Origin: Kitasatospora sp. NBC_01266 | GTDB lineage: Bacteria; Actinomycetota; Actinomycetes; Streptomycetales; Streptomycetaceae | DNA length: 64,000 bases | Assembly: GCF_036242395.1 (NCBI RefSeq) | Contig: NZ_CP108458.1 | Coordinates: forward strand, 7,750,001-7,814,000 | Reading direction: 5' to 3' | Part shown: one piece after another, positions 1 through 9,044 of the stretch | Layout: each line of letters starts with the position of its first letter | How positions within the stretch are numbered: the first letter of the stretch is position 1 | Notes under the pieces: model-generated | What the model saw: only the letters and a program-made list of their open reading frames with translations | What the model was told of the DNA's origin: nothing | Database searches by the model: none | Program-made: the position numbers and the translations under genes

Positions 1-825
1 GACGCCCGCGTGGTCGGCGGCGAACAGCGCACCGCTGCGCCCGAAACCGGTGGCGATCTCGTCGAAGACCAGCAGCACGCCGTACCGGTCGCACAGTTCG
101 CGCAGCAGCCGCAGGTAGCCGGGGGAGTGGAACCGCATGCCGCCCGCGCCCTGCACCACCGGCTCCACGATCACGGCGGCCAGTTCCCCGGCGTTGCGCT
201 CGATCAGCTCGGCGAGCACCGCCGCGTACTGCGGGTCCACCTCGGCGTCGAAACCGGCCGGCGGCTCCGGGGCGAAGAGCTGGCGCGGCAGCACCCCGCC
301 CCAGAGCTGGTGCATCCCGCCCTCGGGGTCGCAGACCGACATCGGGTGGAAGGTGTCGCCGTGGTAGCCGCCGCGCCAGGTGAGCAGCCGCTGCTTGGCG
401 GGGCGGCCGATCGAGCGCCAGTACTGCAGGCACATCTTCATCGCGACCTCGACCGCGACCGAGCCGGAGTCGGAGAGGAAGACGTGCCGCAGCGGCTCCG
501 GGGTGATCTCGACCAGCGTTGTCGCCAGCCGGATGGCGGGCTCATGGGTGAGCCCGCCGAACATCACATGGCTCATCCGGCCCAGCTGCTGCTGGACCGC
601 CTCGTTGAGCACCGGGTGGTTGTAGCCGTGCACCGCCGCCCACCAGGAGGACATGCCGTCGACCAACTCGCGGTTCCCGCCGAAGGGTTCGGCCAGTCGC
701 AGCCGGACGCCGGCGGCCGACTCGACCAGCTGCGGCAGCTGGGTGCCGGGCATCGGACCGTACGGGTGCCAGACGTGCGCCTGGTCCAGGGCGAGCAGCG
801 TTCGGGTGTCCATCTCGGGGAGCAT
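1..825 (-). CDS. bioA: Adenosylmethionine-8-amino-7-oxononanoate aminotransferase, partial
   Basis: PLP-dependent aminotransferase making 7,8-diaminopelargonate from KAPA with S-adenosylmethionine as amino donor, in the cytosolic biotin pathway. The first 275 codons are present and the C-terminus runs off the left edge. Near the start is HVWHPYGPM, then SSWWAAVHGYNHP, typical of BioA. The last visible part contains VFDEIATGFGRSG, the aspartate motif that contacts the PLP ring; the Schiff-base lysine should lie just outside the window. ATG at 825 is chosen, 10 bp after the bioB stop; an in-frame ATG at 813 is an alternative. It is the second gene of a bioB-bioA operon; bioD often follows in related genomes but cannot be seen here. 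Confidence 0.93.
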   Translation of the reverse strand, partial: MLPEMDTRTLLALDQAHVWHPYGPMPGTQLPQLVESAAGVRLRLAEPFGGNRELVDGMSSWWAAVHGYNHPVLNEAVQQQLGRMSHVMFGGLTHEPAIRLATTLVEITPEPLRHVFLSDSGSVAVEVAMKMCLQYWRSIGRPAKQRLLTWRGGYHGDTFHPMSVCDPEGGMHQLWGGVLPRQLFAPEPPAGFDAEVDPQYAAVLAELIERNAGELAAVIVEPVVQGAGGMRFHSPGYLRLLRELCDRYGVLLVFDEIATGFGRSGALFAADHAGV

Positions 826-835
826 CAGCAGTGCC

Positions 836-2101
836 TCAGGCGTTCGGAGCGAGTTCGGTACCGGCGCCGCGCAGGCGCACCCGCACCAGGTCGGAGCGCA
901 GGCCGTTGTCGGCCTCGGCCTCGGCGTCCGTCGCGGCGTCCGCCGTGGGCGCCGCGTGGCCGCCGCACGGTCCGCAGCCACCGGCCGCCGCGTGGCCGCC
1001 GCAGCCGCCGACCGCAGCCGCCTGCGGCTCGGTCTCGTGCCCGCCGCAGCCACCGCCGCCCGTGCCGCACCCGCCGCCGACCGCCTGCACGGCGTCGGCC
1101 CGGTGCCGGGGCAGCGTCGCCTCGCCCTGGCCCTCCACCTCGAAGCCCGCGTCCTTGATCATGTCGAGGTCGGCCTGCCCGGCCTGGCCCTCGCTGGTCA
1201 GGTAGTCGCCCAGGAAGATCGAGTTGGCGATGTGCAGGCCCAGCGGCTGCAGGCTGCGCAGGTGCACCTCGCGTCCGCCGGCGATCCGCACCTCGACGTC
1301 CGGGTTCACGAACCGGACCATCGCCAGGATCCGCAGGCAGCGCTGCGGGGTGAGGTTCCACTCCTTGGCCAGCGGGGTGCCCTCGAACGGGATCAGGAAG
1401 TTGACCGGCACCGAGTCCGAGCCCAGCTCGCGAAGCGCGAAGACCACGTCCACCAGGTCCTCGTCGCTCTCGCCCATACCGGCGATCAGCCCGGAGCAGG
1501 CCGACAGGCCAGCGCCGTGCGCCTTCTGCACGGTGTCCACCCGGTCCGCGTAGGTGTGGGTGGTGGTGATGTCGCCGTAGGTGTTCTCGGAGGTGTTCAG
1601 GTTGTGGTTGTAGGCGTCGACGCCCGCCGCCCGCAGCCGCTCGGCCTGGTTGTCGGAGAGCAGGCCCAGGCAGGCGCAGATCTCGACGGCCGGCTCCTGC
1701 TCCTTGATCGCCGCCACGGTGCTGGTCACCCGGTCGATGTCACGGTCCGTCGGGCCGCGCCCGCTGGCCACCAGGCAGACCCGCTTGGCGCCGCCCTTGA
1801 CGCCGGCGGTGGCCGCCTCGGTCGCCTGGTCCGGCTTCAGCCAGGTGTACTTGAGGATGCCGGTGTCGGCCCCCAGCCGCTGCGAGCAGTACGAGCAGTC
1901 CTCGGGGCAGAGGCCGCTCTTCAGGTTGACCAGGTAGTTGAGCTTGACCCGGCGGCCGAACCACTGTCGGCGTACCCGCCCGGCGGCCGCGACCACGTCC
2001 AGCAGGTCGTCGTCGGTGGTGGCCAGGACGGCCAGGGCCTCCTCCCGGGTGGGGAGCTCGCGGTTCAGGCCTTTGGCGGTAAGGGTGTCGAGCAGATCCA
2101 T
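836..2101 (-). CDS. bioB: Biotin synthase with Cys/Gly/His-rich C-terminal tail
   Basis: Radical-SAM enzyme inserting sulfur into dethiobiotin, the last biotin step. The radical-SAM cysteines are in CPEDCSYC (about residues 65-72), followed by a normal BioB barrel (YNHNLNTS, FLIPFEGTPL, RIAGGREVHL). The start is the ATG at 2101, which begins MDLLDTL with AGGA upstream; the frame stays open further upstream but that part is not BioB-like. The protein is 421 aa. About the last 80 residues are not part of the usual enzyme: a low-complexity segment with five cysteines and three CGGH repeats, then an acidic and basic end (see findings). bioA follows 10 bp downstream. Confidence 0.96.
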   Translation of the reverse strand: MDLLDTLTAKGLNRELPTREEALAVLATTDDDLLDVVAAAGRVRRQWFGRRVKLNYLVNLKSGLCPEDCSYCSQRLGADTGILKYTWLKPDQATEAATAGVKGGAKRVCLVASGRGPTDRDIDRVTSTVAAIKEQEPAVEICACLGLLSDNQAERLRAAGVDAYNHNLNTSENTYGDITTTHTYADRVDTVQKAHGAGLSACSGLIAGMGESDEDLVDVVFALRELGSDSVPVNFLIPFEGTPLAKEWNLTPQRCLRILAMVRFVNPDVEVRIAGGREVHLRSLQPLGLHIANSIFLGDYLTSEGQAGQADLDMIKDAGFEVEGQGEATLPRHRADAVQAVGGGCGTGGGGCGGHETEPQAAAVGGCGGHAAAGGCGPCGGHAAPTADAATDAEAEADNGLRSDLVRVRLRGAGTELAPNA

Positions 2102-2407
2102 GAAGCTGATCCTGCCTGGATGACCTTGAACCGCGCCATACCGAATCGACCAGAAGATCTCCGCGCGGATGTGCGAGTTGTCACAGTGCCGCCTGACCGG
2201 GTCGTTCGCCTGCGTTCTCCGGGGCCGATGTGCTCCGGCCGGCGGTCCGGCGGCGGCACCGCGGCGGCGCGGTTCGAGCACGATCGCCGTGGTCCTGCCG
2301 CGCGACCGCCCGGTCGGCCGGTCCGCCCTCGCCCAGCGCTCCCTGACTGACCGTCCGACGCGTCCCCGCTGCTCAGACGGGTCGTCGCGACGCATAGAAT
2401 CTGGGCC
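2102..2407. other. Divergent intergenic region between bioB and a membrane protein gene
   Basis: About 306 bp between two divergent starts, so it should hold the promoter of bioBA (minus) and that of the 2408 gene (plus). I see no convincing palindromic operator or riboswitch and no clear -35/-10 pair that I would commit to. Confidence 0.5.
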
Positions 2408-3283
2408 ATGACAACCAAGGGGGACACCCGCTCGATACCCGCCGAGCCCGCCGACCCGCAGGAGCCTGTCGCCCCCGAGGAGCCCGGCGGTCCCGACGAG
2501 CCCGAGGACATACCGGGGCGGGGCAGAACGGGTTCACGGTTCGGCGCCCGGCGGTTGTTGATCGGTTCTGTAGCGGTTGTCCTGCTCGGCTCCGGCGGTT
2601 GGGTGATCTCCCTCAAGCATCCCGGTGACTGGCTCCCGGGACTGGGTCCCTCCAGCGGCGAAACCGAGTACGCGGCGGTGGTCGGTGACCCGCCGTCGAC
2701 CTCCGGCGCCAATCCGGCGGCCTTCGACGTGAAGCGGCTCTTCCCGCCGACCAAGCTGGTCGACCTGGACACCTACCAGGGGCGGTTCACCGCGGCCCGC
2801 CAGGGCAGCGACTGCACCGAGATCCTGCAGAGCGCCGGGCAGGCCCTGCTGCACGGCGCGGCCTGCGAGGGCTACCTCGCGGTCGACCTGATCCGTCAGG
2901 ACGGCCAGGTGGAGACCAGCGTGACGGTGCTTCGGTTCGGCGCCGACGCGACGAGCGTCGCCGTGGCGAACGCGATGCAGGGGCAGAGCGGGTTGGTCGG
3001 GTTCGTGCAGACGGACGGCACCCTGCTGGGCGCCGTCGCACCGTCGCCCGGCGCCGCCGGTTCGCCCTCGCCGTCCGCTACCCCGTCCGCCACCCCGGGC
3101 GGCCCCGCGGTGAAGAGCACCGACCCGGCGCCTCGGGTCGAAGCGGTGCGGCACTACGTCACCGTGACCAGCTCCCGCTTCACGAACGGGCACAGCCCGG
3201 CCGGCCCGCAGGACCAGCAGGACCTGGCAGCGGCCACCCGGGCCGCCGCCTACACCGCCGGGCTCACCTTCGTCTGGTCCTGA
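2408..3283 (+). CDS. Membrane-anchored protein with extracytoplasmic domain, function unknown
   Basis: 291 aa. An acidic, Pro/Glu-rich cytoplasmic N-terminus (about residues 1-40) is followed by one membrane segment (RLLIGSVAVVLLGSGGWVI, about 46-65) and an exported domain of about 200 residues with two cysteines (SDCTEIL, GAACEGY) that could pair. A Ser/Pro/Ala-rich linker (SPSPSATPSATPGG) interrupts the exported part before the C-terminus. I do not recognise a named family; such single-span proteins are common in streptomycetes. Start ATG at 2408. A strong inverted repeat follows the stop. Confidence 0.8.
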   Translation: MTTKGDTRSIPAEPADPQEPVAPEEPGGPDEPEDIPGRGRTGSRFGARRLLIGSVAVVLLGSGGWVISLKHPGDWLPGLGPSSGETEYAAVVGDPPSTSGANPAAFDVKRLFPPTKLVDLDTYQGRFTAARQGSDCTEILQSAGQALLHGAACEGYLAVDLIRQDGQVETSVTVLRFGADATSVAVANAMQGQSGLVGFVQTDGTLLGAVAPSPGAAGSPSPSATPSATPGGPAVKSTDPAPRVEAVRHYVTVTSSRFTNGHSPAGPQDQQDLAAATRAAAYTAGLTFVWS

Positions 3284-3328
3284 GCTCAGGTCCCGAGCTC
3301 AGGTCCCGAGCCGGGCACCTCCCGTCGT

Positions 3329-3357
3329 CGGGCCCTGGCCGACGGCGCCAGGGCCCG
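3329..3357. terminator. Bidirectional stem-loop between convergent genes
   Basis: CGGGCCCTGGC and GCCAGGGCCCG form a perfect 11-bp stem with a 7-base loop between the convergent genes ending at 3283 and 3370. There is no T-run, as is common in actinomycetes. Just upstream a 13-bp unit (GAGCTCAGGTCCC) occurs twice in tandem. Confidence 0.7.
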
Positions 3358-3369
3358 CCCGACGCGCCG

Positions 3370-5883
3370 TCAGCCCAGCCGGTCCACCGCGGTGACCCGC
3401 AGCACCGCCCGGCCCTCCGCGTCCGAGCCGTGCAGGTCGACCTCCGCGCTGATGCCCCAGTCGTGGTCGCCCGCCGGGTCGTCGAAGATCTGCCGCACCC
3501 GCCAGAGGCTGTCCGCCTCGTCCTCCTCGATCAGCAGCATCTTGGGCCCGCGCGCGTCCGGACCGGTGCCCAGGTCGTCGTGCTCCTCGTAGTAGCCGTC
3601 CATCGCGTCCGCCCAGCGGTCCGCGTCCCAGCCGTACTCGCCGTCCAACTCGGCCAGCGCGGCGTAGTGTTCCAGCGCGGCCAGCTCCACCCGGCGGAAC
3701 ATCTCGTTGCGCACCAGGACCCGGAAGGCCCGCTCGTTGGCCGTGACCGGCAGCGGCTTGGCCTCCAACTCGCGCTCCTCCTCGTCCTCTTCGGTCGGGT
3801 TGGCGAGCTGCTCCCACTCGTCCAGCAGGCTGGAGTCGACCTGGCGGACCAGCTCGCCCAGCCAGGCGATCACGTCCTTGAGCGCCTCGGTCTTGCTGTC
3901 CTCGGGGACGGTCTGCTCCAACGCCTTGTAGGCGCCGGCCAGGTAGCGCAGCACGATGCCCTCGGTGCGGGCCAGGTCGTAGTGGCCGACGTAGTCCACG
4001 AAGGTCATCGCCCGCTCGAACAGGTCGCGCACCACCGACTTGGGCGCGAGCGCGTAGTCGCCGATCCACGGGTGCGCCTGGCGGTAGACCTCGTAGGCGT
4101 GGTTCAGCAACTCCTCCAGCGGCTTCGGATAGGTCACCTCCTGCAGGCGCTCCATCCGCTCCTCGTACTCGATCCCGTCGCGCTTCATCTCGCCGATCGC
4201 CTCGCCGCGCGCCTTGTTCTGCTGCGCGGCCAGGATCTGGCGCGGGTCGTCCAGGGTCGCCTCGACCACCGAGACCACGTCCAGCGGGTAGCTCGGCGAC
4301 TCGGGGTCGAGCAACTCGAAGGCGGCCAGCGCGAAGGTGGAGAGCGGCTGGTTGAGGGCGAAGTTCTCCTGCAGGTCCACGGTCAGCCGCACGATCCGGC
4401 CGTCGGCGTCCGGTTCGTCCAGCCGCTCCACCACGCCGCCGGCCAGCAGCGAGCGGTAGATGGCGATCGCCGAACGGATGTGCCGGCGCTGGGCGCCGCG
4501 CTCCTCGTGGTTGTCGGTGAGCAGCTTGCGCATCGCCTCGAAGGCGTTGCCGGGGCGGCCGATCACCGAGAGCAGCATCGCGTGGCTGACCCGGAACCGG
4601 GAGACCAGCGGCTCGGGTTCGGCCCCGATCAGCCGCTCGAAGGTCTCCTCGCTCCAGCCGACGAAACCTTCCGGCGCCTTCTTGCGCACCACCTTGCGCT
4701 TCTTCTTCGGGTCGTCGCCGGCCTTGGCGAGCGCCTTGTCGTTCTCCACCACGTGCTCGGGCGCCTGTGCGACCACCTGGCCGACCGTGTCGAAGCCGGC
4801 CCGGCCCGCGCGCCCGGCGATCTGGTGGAACTCCCGGGCCCGTAGCACCCGGACCTTGACCCCGTCGTACTTGGAGAGCGCGGTGAACAGCACCGTGCGG
4901 ATCGGCACGTTGACGCCCACGCCCAGCGTGTCGGTACCGCAGATCACCTTCAGCAGGCCCGCCTGGGCCAGCCGCTCGACCAGGCGGCGGTACTTGGGCA
5001 GCATGCCCGCGTGGTGCACGCCGATGCCGTGCCGCACGAAGCGCGAGAGGTTGCGGCCGAACTTGGTGGTGAAGCGGAAGTTGCCGATCAGGTCGGAGAT
5101 CGCGTCCTTCTCCGCCTTCGAGCACATGTTGATGCTCATCAGCGACTGGGCCCGCTCCACCGCCTCCTTCTGGGTGAAGTGCACCACGTAGACCGGGGCC
5201 TGACCGGTCGTCAGCAGCTCTTCCAGGGTGTCGTGCAGGGTGGTGCGCCGGTACTCGTAGAAGAGCGGCACCGGGCGGGTGGCCGAGCGCACCACCGTGG
5301 TCGGCTTGCCGGTGCGCCGGGTCAGGTCCTGCTCGAACCGGCGTACGTCGCCCAGCGTCGCCGACATCAGCAGGAACTGCACCTGCGGCAGCTCCAGGAT
5401 CGGGATCTGCCAGGCCCAGCCGCGGTCCGGCTCGGCGTAGAAGTGGAACTCGTCCATCACCACCTGGCCGATGTCGGCCCGCGCGCCGTCCCGCAGCGCG
5501 ATGTTGGCCAGCACCTCGGCGGTGCAGCAGATGATCGGCGCGGTCGGGTTCACGCTCGCGTCGCCGGTCATCATGCCGACCTGCTCGGTGCCGAAGATCT
5601 TGCACAGGTCGAAGAACTTCTCCGAGACCAGCGCCTTGATCGGAGCGGTGTAGAAGGTCCGCTTGCCCTCCGCCAGCGCGGCGAAGTGCGCACCGGCCGC
5701 CACCAGCGACTTTCCGGATCCGGTGGGGGTCGCCAGGATCACGTTCGCGCCGGTGAACAGCTCGATCAGCGCGTCCTCCTGAGCGGGATAGAGCGTGATG
5801 CCCCGCTCCTCGGCCCACGCGGCGAAGGTGGTGTACAGCGCGTCGGGGTCGGCGGGCCTGGGCATCAGATCAAGGAGGGTCAC
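3370..5883 (-). CDS. Ski2-like DEAD/DEAH-box RNA helicase with DUF3516-type C-terminus
   Basis: 837 aa superfamily 2 helicase. Motif I is ATPTGSGKS (about residue 50), motif II is DEFH, motif III is SATLGD, and motif VI is QIAGRAGRAG. The sequence around GVHHAGMLPKYRRLVERL and CGTDTLGVGVNVPIRTVLF is typical of the Ski2/Mtr4 group. The C-terminal half is the actinobacterial DUF3516-type region. A lysine-rich insert follows the second RecA-like domain. A role in RNA turnover or ribosome maturation is likely from the family, but no partner is encoded next to it. ATG start at 5883; it faces away from bioF. Confidence 0.9.
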   Translation of the reverse strand: MTLLDLMPRPADPDALYTTFAAWAEERGITLYPAQEDALIELFTGANVILATPTGSGKSLVAAGAHFAALAEGKRTFYTAPIKALVSEKFFDLCKIFGTEQVGMMTGDASVNPTAPIICCTAEVLANIALRDGARADIGQVVMDEFHFYAEPDRGWAWQIPILELPQVQFLLMSATLGDVRRFEQDLTRRTGKPTTVVRSATRPVPLFYEYRRTTLHDTLEELLTTGQAPVYVVHFTQKEAVERAQSLMSINMCSKAEKDAISDLIGNFRFTTKFGRNLSRFVRHGIGVHHAGMLPKYRRLVERLAQAGLLKVICGTDTLGVGVNVPIRTVLFTALSKYDGVKVRVLRAREFHQIAGRAGRAGFDTVGQVVAQAPEHVVENDKALAKAGDDPKKKRKVVRKKAPEGFVGWSEETFERLIGAEPEPLVSRFRVSHAMLLSVIGRPGNAFEAMRKLLTDNHEERGAQRRHIRSAIAIYRSLLAGGVVERLDEPDADGRIVRLTVDLQENFALNQPLSTFALAAFELLDPESPSYPLDVVSVVEATLDDPRQILAAQQNKARGEAIGEMKRDGIEYEERMERLQEVTYPKPLEELLNHAYEVYRQAHPWIGDYALAPKSVVRDLFERAMTFVDYVGHYDLARTEGIVLRYLAGAYKALEQTVPEDSKTEALKDVIAWLGELVRQVDSSLLDEWEQLANPTEEDEEERELEAKPLPVTANERAFRVLVRNEMFRRVELAALEHYAALAELDGEYGWDADRWADAMDGYYEEHDDLGTGPDARGPKMLLIEEDEADSLWRVRQIFDDPAGDHDWGISAEVDLHGSDAEGRAVLRVTAVDRLG

Positions 5884-6088
5884 CGGCCTATCTTGCCTGC
5901 TGCCCCTCTACCTGGGCAAAGACCGGTGATCAAGCCGGGCCGGGAGCGGGCCCCCGAACGGGGTCGGATGGTCGTGCTGGAGGAGCACGTGAGGGCGGGT
6001 GACTGTACCGACCCCACAGTCACCCGCCCGCGCGCTGTGCGAGGGCGCACATTGCCCCGTTCCCACCGGCCGTGCCAGGCTGCGGCCC
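5884..6088. promoter_or_regulatory. Divergent promoter region, helicase / bioF
   Basis: 205 bp between the helicase and bioF starts. It must drive both genes. A short inverted motif (GGGTGACTGTaccgaccccACAGTCACCC, about 5997-6025) lies about 65 bp before bioF and is operator-like: its 10-bp arms are perfectly complementary. Confidence 0.5.
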
Positions 6089-7270
6089 ATGATCCAGCAA
6101 CCCGCCGCGCCCGCCCGTCCGGCCGCACCGGCCGCCGTCTTCGACTGGCTCGACGAGACCGCCGAGCAGCGCGCCCGGGCCGGACTCACCCGTACGCTGC
6201 GCAGCCGCCCCGCCGAGGACCCGGTGCTCGACCTGGCGAGCAACGACTACCTCGGCCTGACCCACCACCCCGAGGTCACCCGGGCCGCCGCCGAGGCGGC
6301 GCTGCGTTGGGGCGGCGGATCCACCGGGTCCCGCCTGGTCACCGGCACCACCGAACTGCACACCGAACTGGAAGTCGAACTGGCCGACTTCTACGGGGTG
6401 GAGGCCGCGCTGGTCTTCTCCTCCGGCTACGCCGCCAACCTGGCCGCGCTCACCGCGCTGACCGATCCCGACACACTGATCGTCTCCGACGCCTACAACC
6501 ACGCCTCGCTGATCGACGGCTGCCGCCTCTCGCGCGCCGCCGTGCACCGGGCCCCGCACGCCGACCCGGCCGCGGTGGCCGCCGCGCTCGCCGCCCGGGC
6601 CGAGCCGCGCGCCCTGGTGGTCAGCGACACCGTCTTCTCGGTGGACGGCAACGCGGCCCCCCTGCCCGCGCTGGCCGCCGCCGCCCGCGCACACGGCGCC
6701 GCGCTGCTGGTGGACGACGCGCACGGGCTCGGCGTGCTCGGGCCGGGCGGTCGCGGCGCGCTGACGGCCGCCGGGCTGGCGGGGGAGCCGGACGCGGTCG
6801 CAACCGCCACGCTCTCCAAGTCGCTGGGCGCGCAGGGCGGCGTGGTGCTCGGGCCGCGCCGGGTGATCCGGCACCTGGTCGAGACCGCCCGCACCTTCAT
6901 CTTCGACACCGGGCTGGCCCCGGCCGCCGTGGGCGCGGCACTGGGCGCGCTGCGCCTGCTGCGCGCCGAACCGCAGCGCGCCGAACGCGCCCGCGAGGTC
7001 GCCCACACCCTGGCCGCCCGCCTCACCGCCGCCGGCCTCGAGGCCAGCACCCCGGACGCGGCCGTGGTCTCGGTCCGGGCGCCGGGCCCCGAGCAGGCCC
7101 TCGCCTGGGCCGCCGACTGCCGCACCGCGGGCCTCGCGGTGGGCTGCTTCCGTCCGCCGTCCGTCCCGGACGGCTTCTCCCGGCTGCGGCTGACCGCCCG
7201 CGCCGACCTGACGGACGAGCAGATCGGGCTGGCGGTGCACACCTTGAAGGCCACCGCACCGGCACCCTGA
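6089..7270 (+). CDS. bioF: 8-amino-7-oxononanoate synthase
   Basis: PLP enzyme of the alpha-oxoamine synthase family, condensing pimeloyl thioester with alanine to KAPA, the substrate of BioA. Recognisable by LASNDYLGLTHHPEV, GSTGSRLVTGTT, VSDAYNHASLIDG, VDDAHGLGVLGPGGRG and the PLP-lysine motif ATLSKSLGAQGG. The length of 393 aa fits the family. ATG at 6089 is chosen because family similarity begins just after it; the frame stays open to 5999, but that part is not BioF-like and overlaps the palindrome upstream. It is close to bioB/bioA but transcribed separately, with the helicase in between. Confidence 0.93.
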   Translation: MIQQPAAPARPAAPAAVFDWLDETAEQRARAGLTRTLRSRPAEDPVLDLASNDYLGLTHHPEVTRAAAEAALRWGGGSTGSRLVTGTTELHTELEVELADFYGVEAALVFSSGYAANLAALTALTDPDTLIVSDAYNHASLIDGCRLSRAAVHRAPHADPAAVAAALAARAEPRALVVSDTVFSVDGNAAPLPALAAAARAHGAALLVDDAHGLGVLGPGGRGALTAAGLAGEPDAVATATLSKSLGAQGGVVLGPRRVIRHLVETARTFIFDTGLAPAAVGAALGALRLLRAEPQRAERAREVAHTLAARLTAAGLEASTPDAAVVSVRAPGPEQALAWAADCRTAGLAVGCFRPPSVPDGFSRLRLTARADLTDEQIGLAVHTLKATAPAP

Positions 7271-7357
7271 CACCGGCGGCACCCGGCCCGCTACTGTCAG
7301 GGTTCACGGTCGTTAACCACCCCTGACGTTTCTACCTTCAGACACGGAGGCCCTCCC

Positions 7358-8131
7358 ATGACCCGGTTCGTCACCCTGGACGTCGCGGACGCCATCGGCA
7401 CCATCCGGCTGGCCCGTCCGCCGATGAACGCGCTGGACATCGCGATGCAGGACCAGCTGCGCGAGGTCGCCCAGGAGGCCACCGAGCGCAGCGACGTGCG
7501 CGCGGTGGTGATCTGGGGCGGCGAGAAGGTGTTCGCGGCCGGCGCCGACATCAAGGAGATGCAGCGCATGACCTACACCGACATGGTGGCCCGCGGCGGT
7601 GCGCTGCAGGAGGCGTTCACCGCCGTCGCGCGGATCCCCAAGCCGGTGGTCGCCGCGGTGACCGGCTACGCCCTGGGTGGCGGCTGCGAACTGGCGCTCT
7701 GCGCCGACATCCGGATCGTGGCCGAGAACGCCAAGCTCGGCCAGCCCGAGATCCTGCTCGGCCTGATCCCCGGCGCCGGCGGCACCCAGCGCCTGGCCCG
7801 GCTGGTCGGCCCGGCCAAGGCCAAGGAGCTGATCTTCACGGGCCGTCAGGTCCGCGCCGAGGAGGCGCTGCGGATCGGCCTGGCCGACCAGGTGGTCCCG
7901 GCCGAGGAGGTCTACCAGGCCGCCCTGGACTGGGCCGGCAAGCTCGCCGCCGGCCCGGCCTGGGCGCTGCGCGCGGCCAAGGAGGCCGTGGACCGCGGCC
8001 TGGAGAGCGACCTCGACACCGGTCTGGCGCTGGAGCGCTCGCTCTTCGCCGGCCTCTTCGCCACCGAGGACCGCGAGATCGGCATGCGCAGCTTCGTCGA
8101 GGAGGGCCCGGGCAAGGCCAAGTTCAACTGA
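7358..8131 (+). CDS. Enoyl-CoA hydratase/isomerase family protein
   Basis: 257 aa crotonase-fold protein. The CoA-binding and oxyanion segments are visible: FAAGADIKEM, then TGYALGGGCELALCADIRI and LGQPEILLGLIPGAGGTQRL. Both glutamates expected of a true hydratase are present at the usual places (near PEI, and about 20 residues earlier in GGGCELAL), so hydration of trans-2-enoyl-CoA in fatty acid or amino acid degradation is likely. GGAGG lies 8 bp before the ATG. It ends 26 bp from the convergent acetyltransferase. Confidence 0.9.
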   Translation: MTRFVTLDVADAIGTIRLARPPMNALDIAMQDQLREVAQEATERSDVRAVVIWGGEKVFAAGADIKEMQRMTYTDMVARGGALQEAFTAVARIPKPVVAAVTGYALGGGCELALCADIRIVAENAKLGQPEILLGLIPGAGGTQRLARLVGPAKAKELIFTGRQVRAEEALRIGLADQVVPAEEVYQAALDWAGKLAAGPAWALRAAKEAVDRGLESDLDTGLALERSLFAGLFATEDREIGMRSFVEEGPGKAKFN

Positions 8132-8135
8132 CGCC

Positions 8136-8178
8136 GTGCTGCTGACCCGTCAGGCCTTCAGGCCCGGGTCAGCAGCAC
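8136..8178. terminator. Bidirectional stem-loop with perfect 14-bp stem
   Basis: GTGCTGCTGACCCG pairs with CGGGTCAGCAGCAC around a 15-base loop. The right arm lies inside the last codons of the convergent acetyltransferase gene, so that coding end also serves as terminator. Confidence 0.8.
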
Positions 8179-8811
8179 CTCGGCGCCCACCGGGCGGTAG
8201 CCCGCCGCCTGGAAGGCCCGCACGCTGGTCGCGTTGCCCGGCGCCTGCTGGGCCCAGACGGTGTCGCCCTCGGGCAGCAGGTGGCGGGCGCTGACCGCCA
8301 GCGCCCGCCCCAGCCCGCGCCCGCGCGCCCCGGCGTCCACCTCGATCGCCGCCTCCCACCGCCCGGCCACCCCGCGCCCGAGCACCAGCACCCCACCGGG
8401 GACCGTCCACACCCGCACCGCGTCGCGAAAGCGCAGCGCCCGCACCACCCGGGGGTGCTCGCGGTCCTCGATCTCCACCAGCGGCAGCGGCGGCTCCCCG
8501 GGCAGCCGCCCGGCCACCGTGACCAGGTCGATGTTGCCGATCCGCCGCCGGGTTCGTTCACCGAACTCGGTCAGGAACCCCGGGCAGAGCGGCTCCGCCA
8601 GCGGCTCCGCCACCGCTCGGGCCAAGGCTTCCCGCACCCAGCCCGGGTCCTCGTCGGTGAAGACCACCGCGTGCGCGCTGAACGAGAGCACCCCGGCCGC
8701 CCGCGGTCCGGGCTGCGGCACCACCGTCACCCCGCCGTCCGAGGGCGGGAACACGCCCTTGGCCGCGTCCGCCAGGAAGTCCGCCAGGGTGTGCTGCTGA
8801 ATGATCGTCAT
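8158..8811 (-). CDS. GNAT family N-acetyltransferase
   Basis: 217 aa. The C-terminal half has the GNAT acetyl-CoA signature: AAIEVDAGARGRGLGRALAV (the R/Q-x-x-G-x-G/A loop), followed by VWAQQAPGNATSVRAFQAAGY. The N-terminal half is less conserved and probably binds the unknown substrate. Start ATG at 8811 (MTIIQQH); the frame is open to 8892 but the extra residues look non-coding. Divergent from tdh. Confidence 0.82.
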   Translation of the reverse strand: MTIIQQHTLADFLADAAKGVFPPSDGGVTVVPQPGPRAAGVLSFSAHAVVFTDEDPGWVREALARAVAEPLAEPLCPGFLTEFGERTRRRIGNIDLVTVAGRLPGEPPLPLVEIEDREHPRVVRALRFRDAVRVWTVPGGVLVLGRGVAGRWEAAIEVDAGARGRGLGRALAVSARHLLPEGDTVWAQQAPGNATSVRAFQAAGYRPVGAEVLLTRA

Positions 8812-9044
8812 ACGCACCAGGCTAACGATCCCGGTCGATCCGTGATCCCCCGAACGGGTGAGGACCGGCATGGTGCCGGGCCGCCCCGGCACAGCTCGGG
8901 CACGATCGTGAAGCCCAGCTGTCGCCGTCGTTAAGAATTCCTCGATGGACCAGGACCCCTCCCACCAGGCAGATTGCTCCTGCCCGGCGCGGAATGGCGC
9001 CGCAGCCGGGCCCCCCTCTCGTTACGCCGTCAGGAGCCGCAGTC

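Noticed and set aside
10..3193. Long open frames on the strand opposite bioA, bioB and other genes (up to more than 500 codons)
   Set aside because: They are the usual antisense shadows of GC-rich codon use: compositions are Arg/Pro/Gly/Ala/His-rich and no family motif is found.
3370..5883. Phage-defence helicase
   Set aside because: It has no nuclease or defence partner and matches the Ski2/DUF3516 form widespread in actinobacterial chromosomes.
5011..7326. 771-codon plus-strand open frame across the helicase start and bioF
   Set aside because: It overlaps two well-supported genes in other frames and has a low-complexity Arg/Gly translation.
8893..9044. Leader peptide or attenuator before tdh
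   Set aside because: An in-frame ATG at about 8945 exists and small hairpins occur, but there is no run of Thr codons and no clear terminator/antiterminator pair.
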